Shown piece after piece: positions 7,702 through 16,002 of a DNA stretch of 64,000 bases. Origin of the DNA: Pseudomonas arcuscaelestis (GTDB lineage Bacteria > Pseudomonadota > Gammaproteobacteria > Pseudomonadales > Pseudomonadaceae). Location: assembly GCF_016881005.1 (NCBI RefSeq), contig NZ_JACOPV010000010.1, positions 1-64,000 on the forward strand, written 5' to 3'. How positions within the stretch are numbered: the first letter of the stretch is position 1; each line of letters begins with the position of its first letter. Under the pieces are notes generated by a model. That model was given only the letters and a program-made list of their open reading frames with translations, was not told the origin of the DNA and searched no databases. Both the position numbers and the translations under genes were made by a program.

Positions 7702-8355
7702 ATGCAAACCGAACTGGATCTTTTCGACCCCGAAAGCCCGCTGCCGCCCCAGTGGGTTGCCGCGCAGGCTGTTGTTTTGCCCGGGTTTGCCTTGCCCCAG
7801 GTTGAGGTGATGCTCCCTCTGTTGCGTCACGTGGTCGCTCAGGCTCCGTTTCGCCACATGCTGACACCAGGTGGCCTGAAAATGGCGGTTGGGCTAACGA
7901 ACTGTGGCGCGTTGGGATGGGTCAGTGACCGCCAGGGCTACCGCTACAGCCCGGTCGATCCGCTGAGCAATCGTCCGTGGCCGGAATTGCCTGGTGTACT
8001 GCTAGAACTGGCCAGTCGTGCAGCGCTGGTGGCCGGGTTCACTGACTTCCAGCCTGATGCCTGTCTGGTCAACTGCTATCGCCCCGGCAATCGCTTGAGC
8101 CTGCATCAAGACCGCGACGAGCGCGACTTCACCCAACCCATCGTGTCGGTGTCGCTGGGGTTGCCCGCAGTGTTCCTCTTGGGTGGGCATAGCCGTAGTG
8201 AACCCACTCAGCGTATTGGTCTACGCCACGGCGATGTACTGGTCTGGGGTGGTGATGATCGGCTGCGCTTTCATGGGGTATTGCCGCTCAAAGCCGGCGC
8301 ACATCCCCAGTTGGGCAGCCTGCGGATCAACCTGACCCTGCGCAAGGCTGGGTGA
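7702..8355 (+). CDS. alkB: DNA oxidative demethylase AlkB
   Basis: The 217-residue protein is a full-length AlkB dioxygenase. It removes methyl groups from 1-methyladenine and 3-methylcytosine using Fe(II), oxygen and 2-oxoglutarate. The iron ligands are H135-x-D137 (in SLHQDRDE) and H191 (RFHG); R208 and R214 (LRINLTLRKA) are the 2-oxoglutarate and substrate-binding arginines. The central GLTNCGALGWVSDRQGYRY segment is the nucleotide-recognition lid. It stands as a single gene; no Ada box could be assigned. No close partner gene suggests an operon. Confidence 0.95.
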   Translation: MQTELDLFDPESPLPPQWVAAQAVVLPGFALPQVEVMLPLLRHVVAQAPFRHMLTPGGLKMAVGLTNCGALGWVSDRQGYRYSPVDPLSNRPWPELPGVLLELASRAALVAGFTDFQPDACLVNCYRPGNRLSLHQDRDERDFTQPIVSVSLGLPAVFLLGGHSRSEPTQRIGLRHGDVLVWGGDDRLRFHGVLPLKAGAHPQLGSLRINLTLRKAG

Positions 8356-8414
8356 CGGCAACCGTCTTGCACCTCTCTTCCTTTACCTCTACAGTCCTGT
8401 GCGCTCACACAATC

Positions 8415-8433
8415 AATAATGAGAATTGCTACT
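8415..8433. promoter_or_regulatory. Possible Fur box before the secreted hydrolase gene
   Basis: AATAATGAGAATTGCTACT matches 12 of 19 positions of the Fur consensus, strongest in the first half. It ends about 20 bases before the GTG start, where repressor binding would block transcription. A 12/19 match is only suggestive. Confidence 0.35.
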
Positions 8434-8453
8434 AGCACCTGACAGGAGTCGCG

Positions 8454-9455
8454 GTGGAGATGCAACGGATTAAGGAACTCGCAGTCGTGCTGGCTCTCTC
8501 GCTGCCTCTCACCGCTGCTGCATCAATGAAAGAAACAGCGATCCAGATTTCAGGCCCTCAAGGGCCGCTTGCGGGCAGCTTGCTCTCCAGCGAGCGCAAT
8601 GCTGCGGTAGTGATCATTGTTGCGGGCTCCGGCCCCACCGATCGCAACGGCAACAGTCGTGAAACTGGCCTCACCCCCTGGACCTACAAGATGCTGGCTC
8701 AAGGCTTGGCTACACAGGGAATTGCCAGTTTGCGTTTCGACAAGCGCGCGGTGCGTGCCAGCGCCGGAGCGATTGTCGATATTGGTCAAATCATTATTGA
8801 AGATTACGCCAGCGACGTGCGAGCCTGGGCAGACCTGTTGCGCCAGCGCTTGCCTGGCACCCCGATCTGGATATTGGGCCATAGCCAAGGTGGCTTGATC
8901 GCCCTGCTGGCGGCACAGGACAACCCAACTATCCACGGCGTGGTCCTCGTCGCCACTGCGGGGCGCAGCCTCGATCAAGTAATTGTCGAGCAACTGCAAA
9001 GACACCCTGAATACACCGCGCTCGTCGCGCCTGCATCGACGATACTGCGCAGCCTGAAAGCCGGCGAGCCGGTGGAAGATCAACACATAGTGCCGGTGCT
9101 GCAACCAATCATGCGTCGGGAGGTACAAAGCCTCCTCATCAGTGAGCTGGCTCGCGACCCGGCACAGCTGATTGCCCAGACCACCCAACCGGTCCTGATT
9201 GTGCAGGGTGGCCAGGATTTGCAGATAACGCAAACCGACGCAAATTTGCTCAAGGCAGCGAAGCAAGATGCTCATCTGGTGATCCTTGAGCACGCTAACC
9301 ATGTGCTCAAGGATGTGCCTGTTGATGATCGGCAGGCCAATTTTGCCGCCTATAGCAACCCGCAACTACCATTGGCCAAAGGCCTTATGCAGGCATTAAG
9401 CAGTTTCATTCTCGCCAAACAGCCTGCGCATGACCCGGAACCCCATCAACGATGA
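8454..9455 (+). CDS. Exported alpha/beta hydrolase
   Basis: This 333-residue serine hydrolase begins with a likely signal peptide (hydrophobic about 8-23, TAAAS cleavage region). The nucleophile elbow is GHSQGG with S144. The acid is probably D in QGGQD and the histidine is in EHANH near residue 282. VAGSGPTDRNGN resembles the oxyanion region of periplasmic esterases of the BAAT/YcjY-like group. GTG 8454 is taken as start because AGGAG lies 6 bases before it; the ATG at 8460 is an alternative. It overlaps the next gene by four bases, so the two are co-transcribed. The natural substrate is unknown. Confidence 0.8.
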   Translation: MEMQRIKELAVVLALSLPLTAAASMKETAIQISGPQGPLAGSLLSSERNAAVVIIVAGSGPTDRNGNSRETGLTPWTYKMLAQGLATQGIASLRFDKRAVRASAGAIVDIGQIIIEDYASDVRAWADLLRQRLPGTPIWILGHSQGGLIALLAAQDNPTIHGVVLVATAGRSLDQVIVEQLQRHPEYTALVAPASTILRSLKAGEPVEDQHIVPVLQPIMRREVQSLLISELARDPAQLIAQTTQPVLIVQGGQDLQITQTDANLLKAAKQDAHLVILEHANHVLKDVPVDDRQANFAAYSNPQLPLAKGLMQALSSFILAKQPAHDPEPHQR

Positions 9456-10057
9456 ACGACGAAATCTCAAGCCAAGCCAACTACCACCTCGCCGCTCAAA
9501 AAATCCCTGTGTATGCCCACCTGAGGCAGGCTGTTGAACAGTGCCGCTGGGCCGCCGGAAGCACGGCAATTGACGTTGGTTGCGGTGCAGGTCGAGATAG
9601 CCGTTACCTGCTTGAGCAAGGCTTCGTTGTTCATGCCTTCGATCAGGATGCCAATGCACTGGCCCACCTGCAGGACCTCAATGCGCATCCTCGACTAAAG
9701 GTGCACCAAAGCAGCTTCGACGCCTTCGATTATCCGCAAGCCGATCTGATCACCGCGTGCTCCAGCCTGTTCTTCTGCCCTCCTCAGGTTTTCCCCGCGG
9801 TCTGGCAGAAGATAGTCCACGCCTTGCGGCCCAATGGCGTGTTCTGTGGACATTTCATGGGCCCCCAAGACAGCTGGGCACAACTACAGCGTAATGATTT
9901 GAGCATTCATGAATATGAGCAGATCGAGCAGCTAATGCGTGGCTTTGAGGTGCTCGATGTATACGAGCACAATCAACCAGGACAAACCCTGCTTGGTAAA
10001 CGCAAACACTGGCATAGCTGGTCGGTTCTGGCGCGCAAGACCGACCGCTGTGGGTGA
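9452..10057 (+). CDS. Class I SAM-dependent methyltransferase (TehB-like)
   Basis: A 201-residue Rossmann-fold methyltransferase. Motif I is AIDVGCGAGRDSRYL (about 39-53), the ribose-binding acidic strand is VVHAFDQD, and motif IV lies around DLITACSSLFFC. Size and order resemble TehB and thiopurine-type methyltransferases, which act on tellurite, selenite or small thiols. Its ATG overlaps the stop of the hydrolase gene (ATGA), indicating translational coupling. The substrate is not predictable from sequence. Confidence 0.85.
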   Translation: MNDEISSQANYHLAAQKIPVYAHLRQAVEQCRWAAGSTAIDVGCGAGRDSRYLLEQGFVVHAFDQDANALAHLQDLNAHPRLKVHQSSFDAFDYPQADLITACSSLFFCPPQVFPAVWQKIVHALRPNGVFCGHFMGPQDSWAQLQRNDLSIHEYEQIEQLMRGFEVLDVYEHNQPGQTLLGKRKHWHSWSVLARKTDRCG

Positions 10058-10080
10058 ACATCTTTTGCAGAAACACTTGA

Positions 10081-10096
10081 CTGTATATACATACAG
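10081..10096. promoter_or_regulatory. LexA (SOS) box upstream of topB
   Basis: CTGTATATACATACAG is a full CTG-N10-CAG LexA site with the alternating AT core; it differs from the CTGTATATATATACAG ideal at one position. It overlaps a TTGACT hexamer (10077-10082) that could be the -35, and lies 73 bases before the topB start, with no other gene between. Confidence 0.75.
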
Positions 10097-10169
10097 ATAA
10101 AGCTTGCCAGCCCTGTCAATCCTGCGCATTCTATGCCTCACTCCAGCCATAGAATGACTTCCCACCGGC

Positions 10170-12110
10170 ATGCGTCTGTTTCTTTGCGAAAAGCCCTCCC
10201 AGGCCAAGGACATTGCCAAGGTTCTCGGCGCCAACCGCCGCGGCGATGGCTGCTGGGTTGGCACTGACGTCACCGTCACCTGGTGCATCGGTCACCTGCT
10301 GGAAACTGCGCCACCCGACAGCTATGACGCGCGCTACAAACGTTGGGTACTGGCTGACCTGCCCATCATTCCAAGCCAGTGGAAGATGCTGGTCAAACCC
10401 AGAACCGCCAGTCAGTTCAAGGCTGTCAAACGCCTGCTGGGAGAGGCCCGAGAACTGGTGATCGCTACCGATGCCGACCGCGAGGGAGAAATGATTGCCC
10501 GGGAGCTGGTTGAGCATTGCCGTTACCGTGGGCCGATTCGCCGCCTGTGGTTGTCGGCACTCGATGATGCATCGATCCGCAAGGCCTTGGCTGCGCTCAA
10601 GCCAGGTAACGAGACATTCAGCCTTTACCATTCGGCATTGGGCCGCTCACGCGCGGACTGGCTGATTGGTATGAACATGAGCCGCTTGTTCACTCTGCTC
10701 GGCCGTCAATCTGGCTACCAAGGTGTTCTGCCCGTAGGTCGGGTGCAAACGCCAACATTACGTCTGGTAGTAGACCGTGACCGCAGCATCGCCGACTTCG
10801 TGCCGGTAGCATTCTGGGCCATTGATGTGGTGCTCGACAGTGCCGGCACGCGCTTCACGGCACAATGGCGCGCCAGCGAAGACACCTGTGACGACCAGGG
10901 CCGCTGTCTGAACCACTCACTGGCGCAGCAGGCTGCCTCCGCGATCAGCAATGCCGACTGCGCACGGGTGGTCAACGTTGCTACCGAACGCGTGCGCGAA
11001 GCTGCCCCCCTGCCCTTCGACCTCGGCACCTTGCAGGAGCTGTGCTCAAAAAAGCTCGGGCTTGGCGCCCAGGAAACCCTCGACATTGCCCAGGCGCTTT
11101 ACGAAACCCACAAGCTGATCACCTACCCGCGCAGTGACTGCGGCTATCTGCCATTGAGCCAACACGCCGAAGCCTCAAGCATCCTCGGTGCCTTGCTGCG
11201 CGCCGACTCAAGCCTGGCGCCGCTGCAACAGCACCTGCAGGCCCAACGCCGCTCAAGGGCCTGGAACGATGCCAAGGTCAGCGCCCACCACGGTATTATT
11301 CCTACCGCAGCAGCGAGCGATCCTTCGCGCTTGCCACCCAAGTACAAGGCGGTCTACACCTTGATTCGCGCCCGCTACCTGGCGCAGTTCCTGCCTAATC
11401 ACGAGTACGACCGCACCCAGGCCGACTTTGATTGCGCAGGCCAGGCCTTGCGCGCAGTGGGCAAGCAGATTGTCGAGCCGGGCTGGCGCCGCGCCTTGCC
11501 TGAAGCCTTGACCCCGGCCAAGGGCCGCGAAGCGCCCGTTGCCCAGGTGTTGCCCGCCTTGCATCAAGGTCAGGACTGCGCCGTAGCCGAGGTCAACCTC
11601 AAGGACTTGTGGACCCAACCGCCGAAACCCTTCACCGAAGGCGACTTGATCAAGGCCATGAAAAACGTCGCCAAGCTAGTAGATGACCCACGCCTCAAGC
11701 AAAAGCTCAAGGACACCACCGGCATCGGTACCGAAGCCACCCGCGCAGGCATTATCCAGGGCCTGCTTGACCGTGGTTACCTGGTCAAACAGGGCAAGGC
11801 GCTGAGTGCTACACCCGCTGCGTTCAGTCTGATCGACGCGGTACCCCGGGCGATTGCCGACCCTGGTACCACGGCCATCTGGGAACAAGCGCTGGACATG
11901 GTCCAGAGCGGAGAGATGAGCCTGGAAGAGTTTGTCGCCAAACAGTCCGCCTGGATGAGCAAGCAAGTGGAGCGTTGCGCCGGATTGAGCCTGACCATCA
12001 GTGGCCCGGCGGTGCCGAAAACACCCTGGAAGAAAAAGCGTAAACGCAGCACCGCAACAGGTAAAACTGCGGCGAAAGCGCCACGCAAACCGCGGGTAAA
12101 AGCGCAGTAA
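10170..12110 (+). CDS. topB: DNA topoisomerase III
   Basis: The 646-residue protein is a full-length type IA topoisomerase. The Toprim domain opens with MRLFLCEKPSQAKDIAKVLG and carries the metal-binding ATDADREGE. The catalytic tyrosine is Y319 in KLITYPRSDCGYL. The cap region has LPVGRVQTPTLRLV, and TGIGTEATRAGIIQGLLDRG closes the core. The tail is very basic (KKKRKRS, KAPRKPRVKAQ), likely for DNA binding. It decatenates DNA and resolves recombination intermediates with RecQ. A near-consensus LexA box precedes it, so expression may rise in the SOS response. It converges with the next gene, with only 13 bases between stops. Confidence 0.96.
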   Translation: MRLFLCEKPSQAKDIAKVLGANRRGDGCWVGTDVTVTWCIGHLLETAPPDSYDARYKRWVLADLPIIPSQWKMLVKPRTASQFKAVKRLLGEARELVIATDADREGEMIARELVEHCRYRGPIRRLWLSALDDASIRKALAALKPGNETFSLYHSALGRSRADWLIGMNMSRLFTLLGRQSGYQGVLPVGRVQTPTLRLVVDRDRSIADFVPVAFWAIDVVLDSAGTRFTAQWRASEDTCDDQGRCLNHSLAQQAASAISNADCARVVNVATERVREAAPLPFDLGTLQELCSKKLGLGAQETLDIAQALYETHKLITYPRSDCGYLPLSQHAEASSILGALLRADSSLAPLQQHLQAQRRSRAWNDAKVSAHHGIIPTAAASDPSRLPPKYKAVYTLIRARYLAQFLPNHEYDRTQADFDCAGQALRAVGKQIVEPGWRRALPEALTPAKGREAPVAQVLPALHQGQDCAVAEVNLKDLWTQPPKPFTEGDLIKAMKNVAKLVDDPRLKQKLKDTTGIGTEATRAGIIQGLLDRGYLVKQGKALSATPAAFSLIDAVPRAIADPGTTAIWEQALDMVQSGEMSLEEFVAKQSAWMSKQVERCAGLSLTISGPAVPKTPWKKKRKRSTATGKTAAKAPRKPRVKAQ

Positions 12111-12123
12111 AGCTGTGCGCTGA

Positions 12124-12948
12124 TCAGCCCGCCTTTATCGCCTGCAGGGTATAGCTCAGGGGTAGACGCCAGGGGTCTTTATCCAGCGACCATTCTCCAG
12201 CCGAGTTCTTGCTCATCTGTCCCGGTAAGGCCTCCCAGGGAATACTGTCGTGTTCCACCAGCGCGGTGATCTGCATGCCTTGGCGCAACAATGCAGTAAC
12301 CACTTCACCCAGGCCATGACTCCACTCATGGGTGACCGTTTCGCTAAGCGCTGTGTCGGTTTCGACATAGGTCTGGTCGCTGTTCCAGACCATCGGCGCT
12401 TGTCGCTCGAAATAGGGATACTCGATCACCAACCGATCCTGGTAGTCCTCATTGACTGTCAGCAGCATTGGATGACCTTCACGCAAGAACAAGCGCCCTC
12501 CCGGCTTGAGCAACGTCGCGACCGTTTGCGCCCAACGCTCGATGCTGGGTAACCAGATCAAGGCGCCGATGCCGGTGTAGACCAGGTCGAAAGCACCCGG
12601 GGTCAACACCGTATCGGCCGCGTAGACATCCGACTCGACGTATTCGATTGGCTGGTCGCAACGCTGGGCCAGGGCACGGGCCTGTGCCAGCGATTGCGTG
12701 GAAAAATCCAGCCCACTCATCTGCGCCCCCAAGCGCGCCAGCGACAAGGTATCCGTGCCGATATGACACTGCAGATGCACGGCACGCAAACCGCGGATAT
12801 CGCCAAGGCGTGGCAGGTCGAAACGTACCACTTGCGACAAGTGCCGAGGGTCGGCAATGAACGTGTCGACTTCATACTCTTCAGAGGCTGCGTGCACAGA
12901 CGCTCGTTCATCCCAACTGCGGCGATTCAGGTCGATCGAGTCGCTCAT
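12124..12948 (-). CDS. Class I SAM-dependent methyltransferase
   Basis: A 274-residue methyltransferase that starts MSDSIDLNRRSWDERAS, like UbiE/SmtA-type small-molecule methyltransferases. Motif I is atypical (VHLQCHIGTDTLSLARLG), using HIGT where most have GxG. The acidic strand is MSGLDFSTQSLAQAR, and FDLVYTGIGALIWLPS is the motif IV region. This QCHIGTD form is common in a distinct proteobacterial group of unknown substrate. Start is supported by AAGGAAGG upstream. Confidence 0.82.
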   Translation of the reverse strand: MSDSIDLNRRSWDERASVHAASEEYEVDTFIADPRHLSQVVRFDLPRLGDIRGLRAVHLQCHIGTDTLSLARLGAQMSGLDFSTQSLAQARALAQRCDQPIEYVESDVYAADTVLTPGAFDLVYTGIGALIWLPSIERWAQTVATLLKPGGRLFLREGHPMLLTVNEDYQDRLVIEYPYFERQAPMVWNSDQTYVETDTALSETVTHEWSHGLGEVVTALLRQGMQITALVEHDSIPWEALPGQMSKNSAGEWSLDKDPWRLPLSYTLQAIKAG

Positions 12949-12996
12949 GGCCGGCCTTCCTTTGGCAAGATGTTCAAGCGCTCGACTATAGCCCCC

Positions 12997-15090
12997 TCAA
13001 AGCGCCAGGCTCAAGCTGACCATCAAATTGCGCGGTTCTCCAGGCAGGTTCCAGACAGCGTTGTATCCACGCTCGTAGTATTTGCGGTCGAACACATTAT
13101 TCAAGTTCAGGCCCACGGTTGCGTTGTCGTTAAGCTTGTAATGCGCCAGCAGATCGAGCGTGCTGTAGCTGGGCAAGCGAAAGCTGCTACCTGCCTGACT
13201 GGAACGGTCTCCTACGTAATTGGCCGCAGCCCCCACATCGGAGCCCTGCAACAGGCCGTGCTGAAACGCGTACACCGCCATCAGGCTACCGCTGTGCCGA
13301 GGGATGCCCAGCAGGTCGCTACCCTTCGGCAGGTTGGCATCGCCTTTGGTGACTTCGGCATCGATATAGGCGTAAGCACCGATCAATCGCACGGCATCAC
13401 TCAGCTGCCCACTGAACTGCACGTCTACGCCCTGGCTACGCGCCTTACCGGCTGCGATGCTGTCGCCAAAGGCGTCAGTGGTAATGACGTTTTCCTTATC
13501 GATCTGGAACAGTGCCAGGGTTGCGCCCAAGCGGCTGTCGAACAAGTCCAGTTTGAGCCCGGTTTCATAACCCAGTCCCTTCTCCGGTTTGTACACCTGC
13601 CCCTGGGTGCCAATGCTGTTGGGCTTGAACGAAGTCGAGGCATTGGCAAACACACCGACCTCAGGCGTGAGTTGATACAGCAACCCTACACGCGGCGTGG
13701 CGACGTCTTTTTCCTGGGTATTGCTCACACGGCTGCTACGGTTTTGCGCCGTCTGCTCAATGTGTTCCAGGCGCACCCCGATCAGGCCGCGCAAGCGATC
13801 GGTGAAGGTGATCTGATCTTGCAGGTTGAGCGCGTAGCTCTGCGTGCTCTCGAAAAAGTCATTGGCTCGGGTAAGAGGTGGCTTGGGTTTGCCATACACA
13901 GGGTTATAGATGTCCAGCCCATACGCCAGTGACGTGGCGCTCTGCGGATACTTCTGGCTGTTGCGGTAGTTTTCGTACTCCACCCCAATCAGGCTCTGGT
14001 GCTGCCACCCGGCAAAATCGAACTGGCCATGCAGTTCCGCCTGGGTGATGGAGTCATTCCATTCAAAATCACGCTCTCGATAAAAGCGGCTCAACGTAGT
14101 ACCCACCAGCAGCTGGGGCTCGGAGCTGTTGCCCTTGAGTCGACCCTGCGTATAGTGATTGGCCAGACGCAACTTCCAGCTGTCGTTGAGGTAGTGCTCC
14201 AACGTCAGGTCCAATGTCTGGTTGTCGTTGCGGATGCGCCCGTCGTTGGGCTCGCCGAAAAAGGCCGAGCGACTGACAGCGCCAAGCGCGTTGTTGACTG
14301 CCGGAACACCACGGTCGAACACCGACTCGGTGCGCGAAAATTCGCTGTCGATCGACAGCAACGTGTCCGGACTCAACTGCCAGCTCAGCGACGGGCTGAC
14401 GATGCGTCGCTCACTGCCAACGTAATCACGAAAACTGCCGTTGTCCTCCACCGCAAGATTAACCCGCGACAACACGCGGCCGTCGTCGCTCAATGGCGTA
14501 TTCACATCCAGGCTGCTGCGGTAGCGGTCCCAGCTTCCGGCGCTGACCTTGAAGTGAGTGAACGCATCGAACTGAGGGCGCTTGGTGACAATGTTCACCA
14601 GGCCACCCGGATCGCCACGTCCGTACAAACTGGCCGCCGGCCCCTTGAGCACTTCAATGCGTTCGATATTGGAGGTGTCCGGGGCACTGTAGCTGCCACG
14701 GTTAACCGCAAAGCCGTTCTTGTACAGCTCGCTGGTGGTAAAGCCTCGCACGCTGTAGTTGAGGAAGGTCAGGCCGCCAAAGTTATTTTGTCGGCTCACG
14801 CCACCGGCAAAATCCAGCGCGCGATCAATGCGGGTAGTGTTGAGGTCTTCAAGCACCTGGCGCGGTACCACGGCAATACTTTGGGGGGTGTCGCGAATGT
14901 CGGTATCGGTCCTGGTTGCCGTGCTCGAGCGGTTGGCGCGATAGCCCTGTACGGGACCATTGGCGGACTCTTGAAATTGACGCTCACTCACCGTCAAGGT
15001 GTCGAGCAAAACAGGTTCGGCCGCAGCAGCTGGCAGCGCGAGCAACGAGGCAGACAGGCCGAGCGGCAGCCTTCCTGGGAAGTAGTTCAT
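12997..15090 (-). CDS. TonB-dependent siderophore-type outer-membrane receptor
   Basis: The 697-residue product has a signal peptide (ending AAAA near 25), a TonB box-like stretch (DTLTVSE), a plug domain with RDTPQSIAVVPRQVLED and RIEVLKGPAASLYGRGDPGG, and a barrel ending in LSLAL. Family relatives import ferric siderophores. However, no Fur box is visible upstream, and the five genes before it on the same strand encode an SsuABC-type uptake system with oxidoreductases. The ligand could therefore be an organosulfur or other nutrient. AAGGAG at correct distance supports the start. A 157-base gap with a palindrome separates it from the permease gene. Confidence 0.9.
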   Translation of the reverse strand: MNYFPGRLPLGLSASLLALPAAAAEPVLLDTLTVSERQFQESANGPVQGYRANRSSTATRTDTDIRDTPQSIAVVPRQVLEDLNTTRIDRALDFAGGVSRQNNFGGLTFLNYSVRGFTTSELYKNGFAVNRGSYSAPDTSNIERIEVLKGPAASLYGRGDPGGLVNIVTKRPQFDAFTHFKVSAGSWDRYRSSLDVNTPLSDDGRVLSRVNLAVEDNGSFRDYVGSERRIVSPSLSWQLSPDTLLSIDSEFSRTESVFDRGVPAVNNALGAVSRSAFFGEPNDGRIRNDNQTLDLTLEHYLNDSWKLRLANHYTQGRLKGNSSEPQLLVGTTLSRFYRERDFEWNDSITQAELHGQFDFAGWQHQSLIGVEYENYRNSQKYPQSATSLAYGLDIYNPVYGKPKPPLTRANDFFESTQSYALNLQDQITFTDRLRGLIGVRLEHIEQTAQNRSSRVSNTQEKDVATPRVGLLYQLTPEVGVFANASTSFKPNSIGTQGQVYKPEKGLGYETGLKLDLFDSRLGATLALFQIDKENVITTDAFGDSIAAGKARSQGVDVQFSGQLSDAVRLIGAYAYIDAEVTKGDANLPKGSDLLGIPRHSGSLMAVYAFQHGLLQGSDVGAAANYVGDRSSQAGSSFRLPSYSTLDLLAHYKLNDNATVGLNLNNVFDRKYYERGYNAVWNLPGEPRNLMVSLSLAL

Positions 15091-15106
15091 GGAAGCTCCT
15101 TATAAA

Positions 15107-15122
15107 TTATGTAATAACATAA
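15107..15122. promoter_or_regulatory. Palindrome upstream of the TonB receptor gene
   Basis: TTATGT-AATA-ACATAA is a perfect 6-4-6 dyad beginning 17 bases before the receptor start codon. It overlaps where a minus-strand promoter would lie and does not fit the Fur consensus. The regulator is unknown. Confidence 0.4.
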
Positions 15123-15246
15123 CAATTAAGGCAGCCATTGGAAATCGAATAATCGAACCAAACGCGGGGTAAGCCCGCCCTTGAGGCGCCAAACCATCGC
15201 GCCCAAGGTGAACTTGCCCCGCTATCAATCACACATCGCCTACCGC

Positions 15247-16002
15247 TCAGGCATGAACCCAGCGCCGGTGCAGGCCGCGGGCCAGGGCATCAAGCATGAA
15301 CCCCAGCACCCCGATAAGCAGCACCATGGCCATCAACTCCGAGTACGCCAGGCGATCCCGGGTATCAAGAATGAAGTAGCCCAGGCCGGCACTCACCCCA
15401 AGCATTTCGCATGGCACCAGCACGATCCACAGAATACCGATCGCCAGGCGCACCCCGGTGAGCACATGGCCGATAACGCCCGGGATAATCACCTTGCACA
15501 ACGTCTCCCAGCGGGTAGCACTGAGGCTACGGCTCAGTTGCAGCCAGCGCGGATCGAGTTGGCGCACACCGGCGGCAGTATTGAGTAGGATCGGCCATAA
15601 CGCAGCAAAGGCCAGGAGGAAGTAGATCGGCTGATCGCCTACCCCCATCAACATCACCACCACAGGCATCCACGACAGCGGCGAGATCATGCGCAGGAAC
15701 TGGAACGCGGGTGTAGTGGCCGACTCAAGGTGGCGATAACTGCCCACCAGCAAACCCAGCGGCACACCGATCAGCAACGCCAACGCCAAGCCCACCAGAA
15801 TACGCTTGAGGCTGACCCACGCATGCTCGTAGACCTCGCCCTGCCCCAGCAGCTCCACCAGGCTGGCGAGTGTGGCCTGGGGCGAGAACCGCGCCGACAG
15901 GCCATCGACTTCGCCAAACAGGTGCACACCCAACCACCACAGCAGCAATAACCCGAGCAAACCGCCCGCACCCAGCGCACCATGCAATAGATGCTTACCC
16001 AT
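15247..16002 (-). CDS. ABC transporter permease (SsuC/TauC family)
   Basis: A 251-residue inner-membrane permease with about six membrane segments. The first helix is LLGLLLLWWLGVHLF, and an EAA-like loop lies in the LSATRWETLCKVIIPGVIGH segment. It is the channel of a nitrate/sulfonate/taurine-type importer. Its ATG overlaps the stop of the binding-protein gene by one base (TGATG), so it is translated with it. Together with the ATPase it makes a complete importer. Confidence 0.9.
   Translation of the reverse strand: MGKHLLHGALGAGGLLGLLLLWWLGVHLFGEVDGLSARFSPQATLASLVELLGQGEVYEHAWVSLKRILVGLALALLIGVPLGLLVGSYRHLESATTPAFQFLRMISPLSWMPVVVMLMGVGDQPIYFLLAFAALWPILLNTAAGVRQLDPRWLQLSRSLSATRWETLCKVIIPGVIGHVLTGVRLAIGILWIVLVPCEMLGVSAGLGYFILDTRDRLAYSELMAMVLLIGVLGFMLDALARGLHRRWVHA

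Noticed and set aside
15091..15246. Fur box before the TonB receptor at 12997-15090
   Set aside because: The AT-rich dyad there does not match the Fur consensus in spacing or half-sites.
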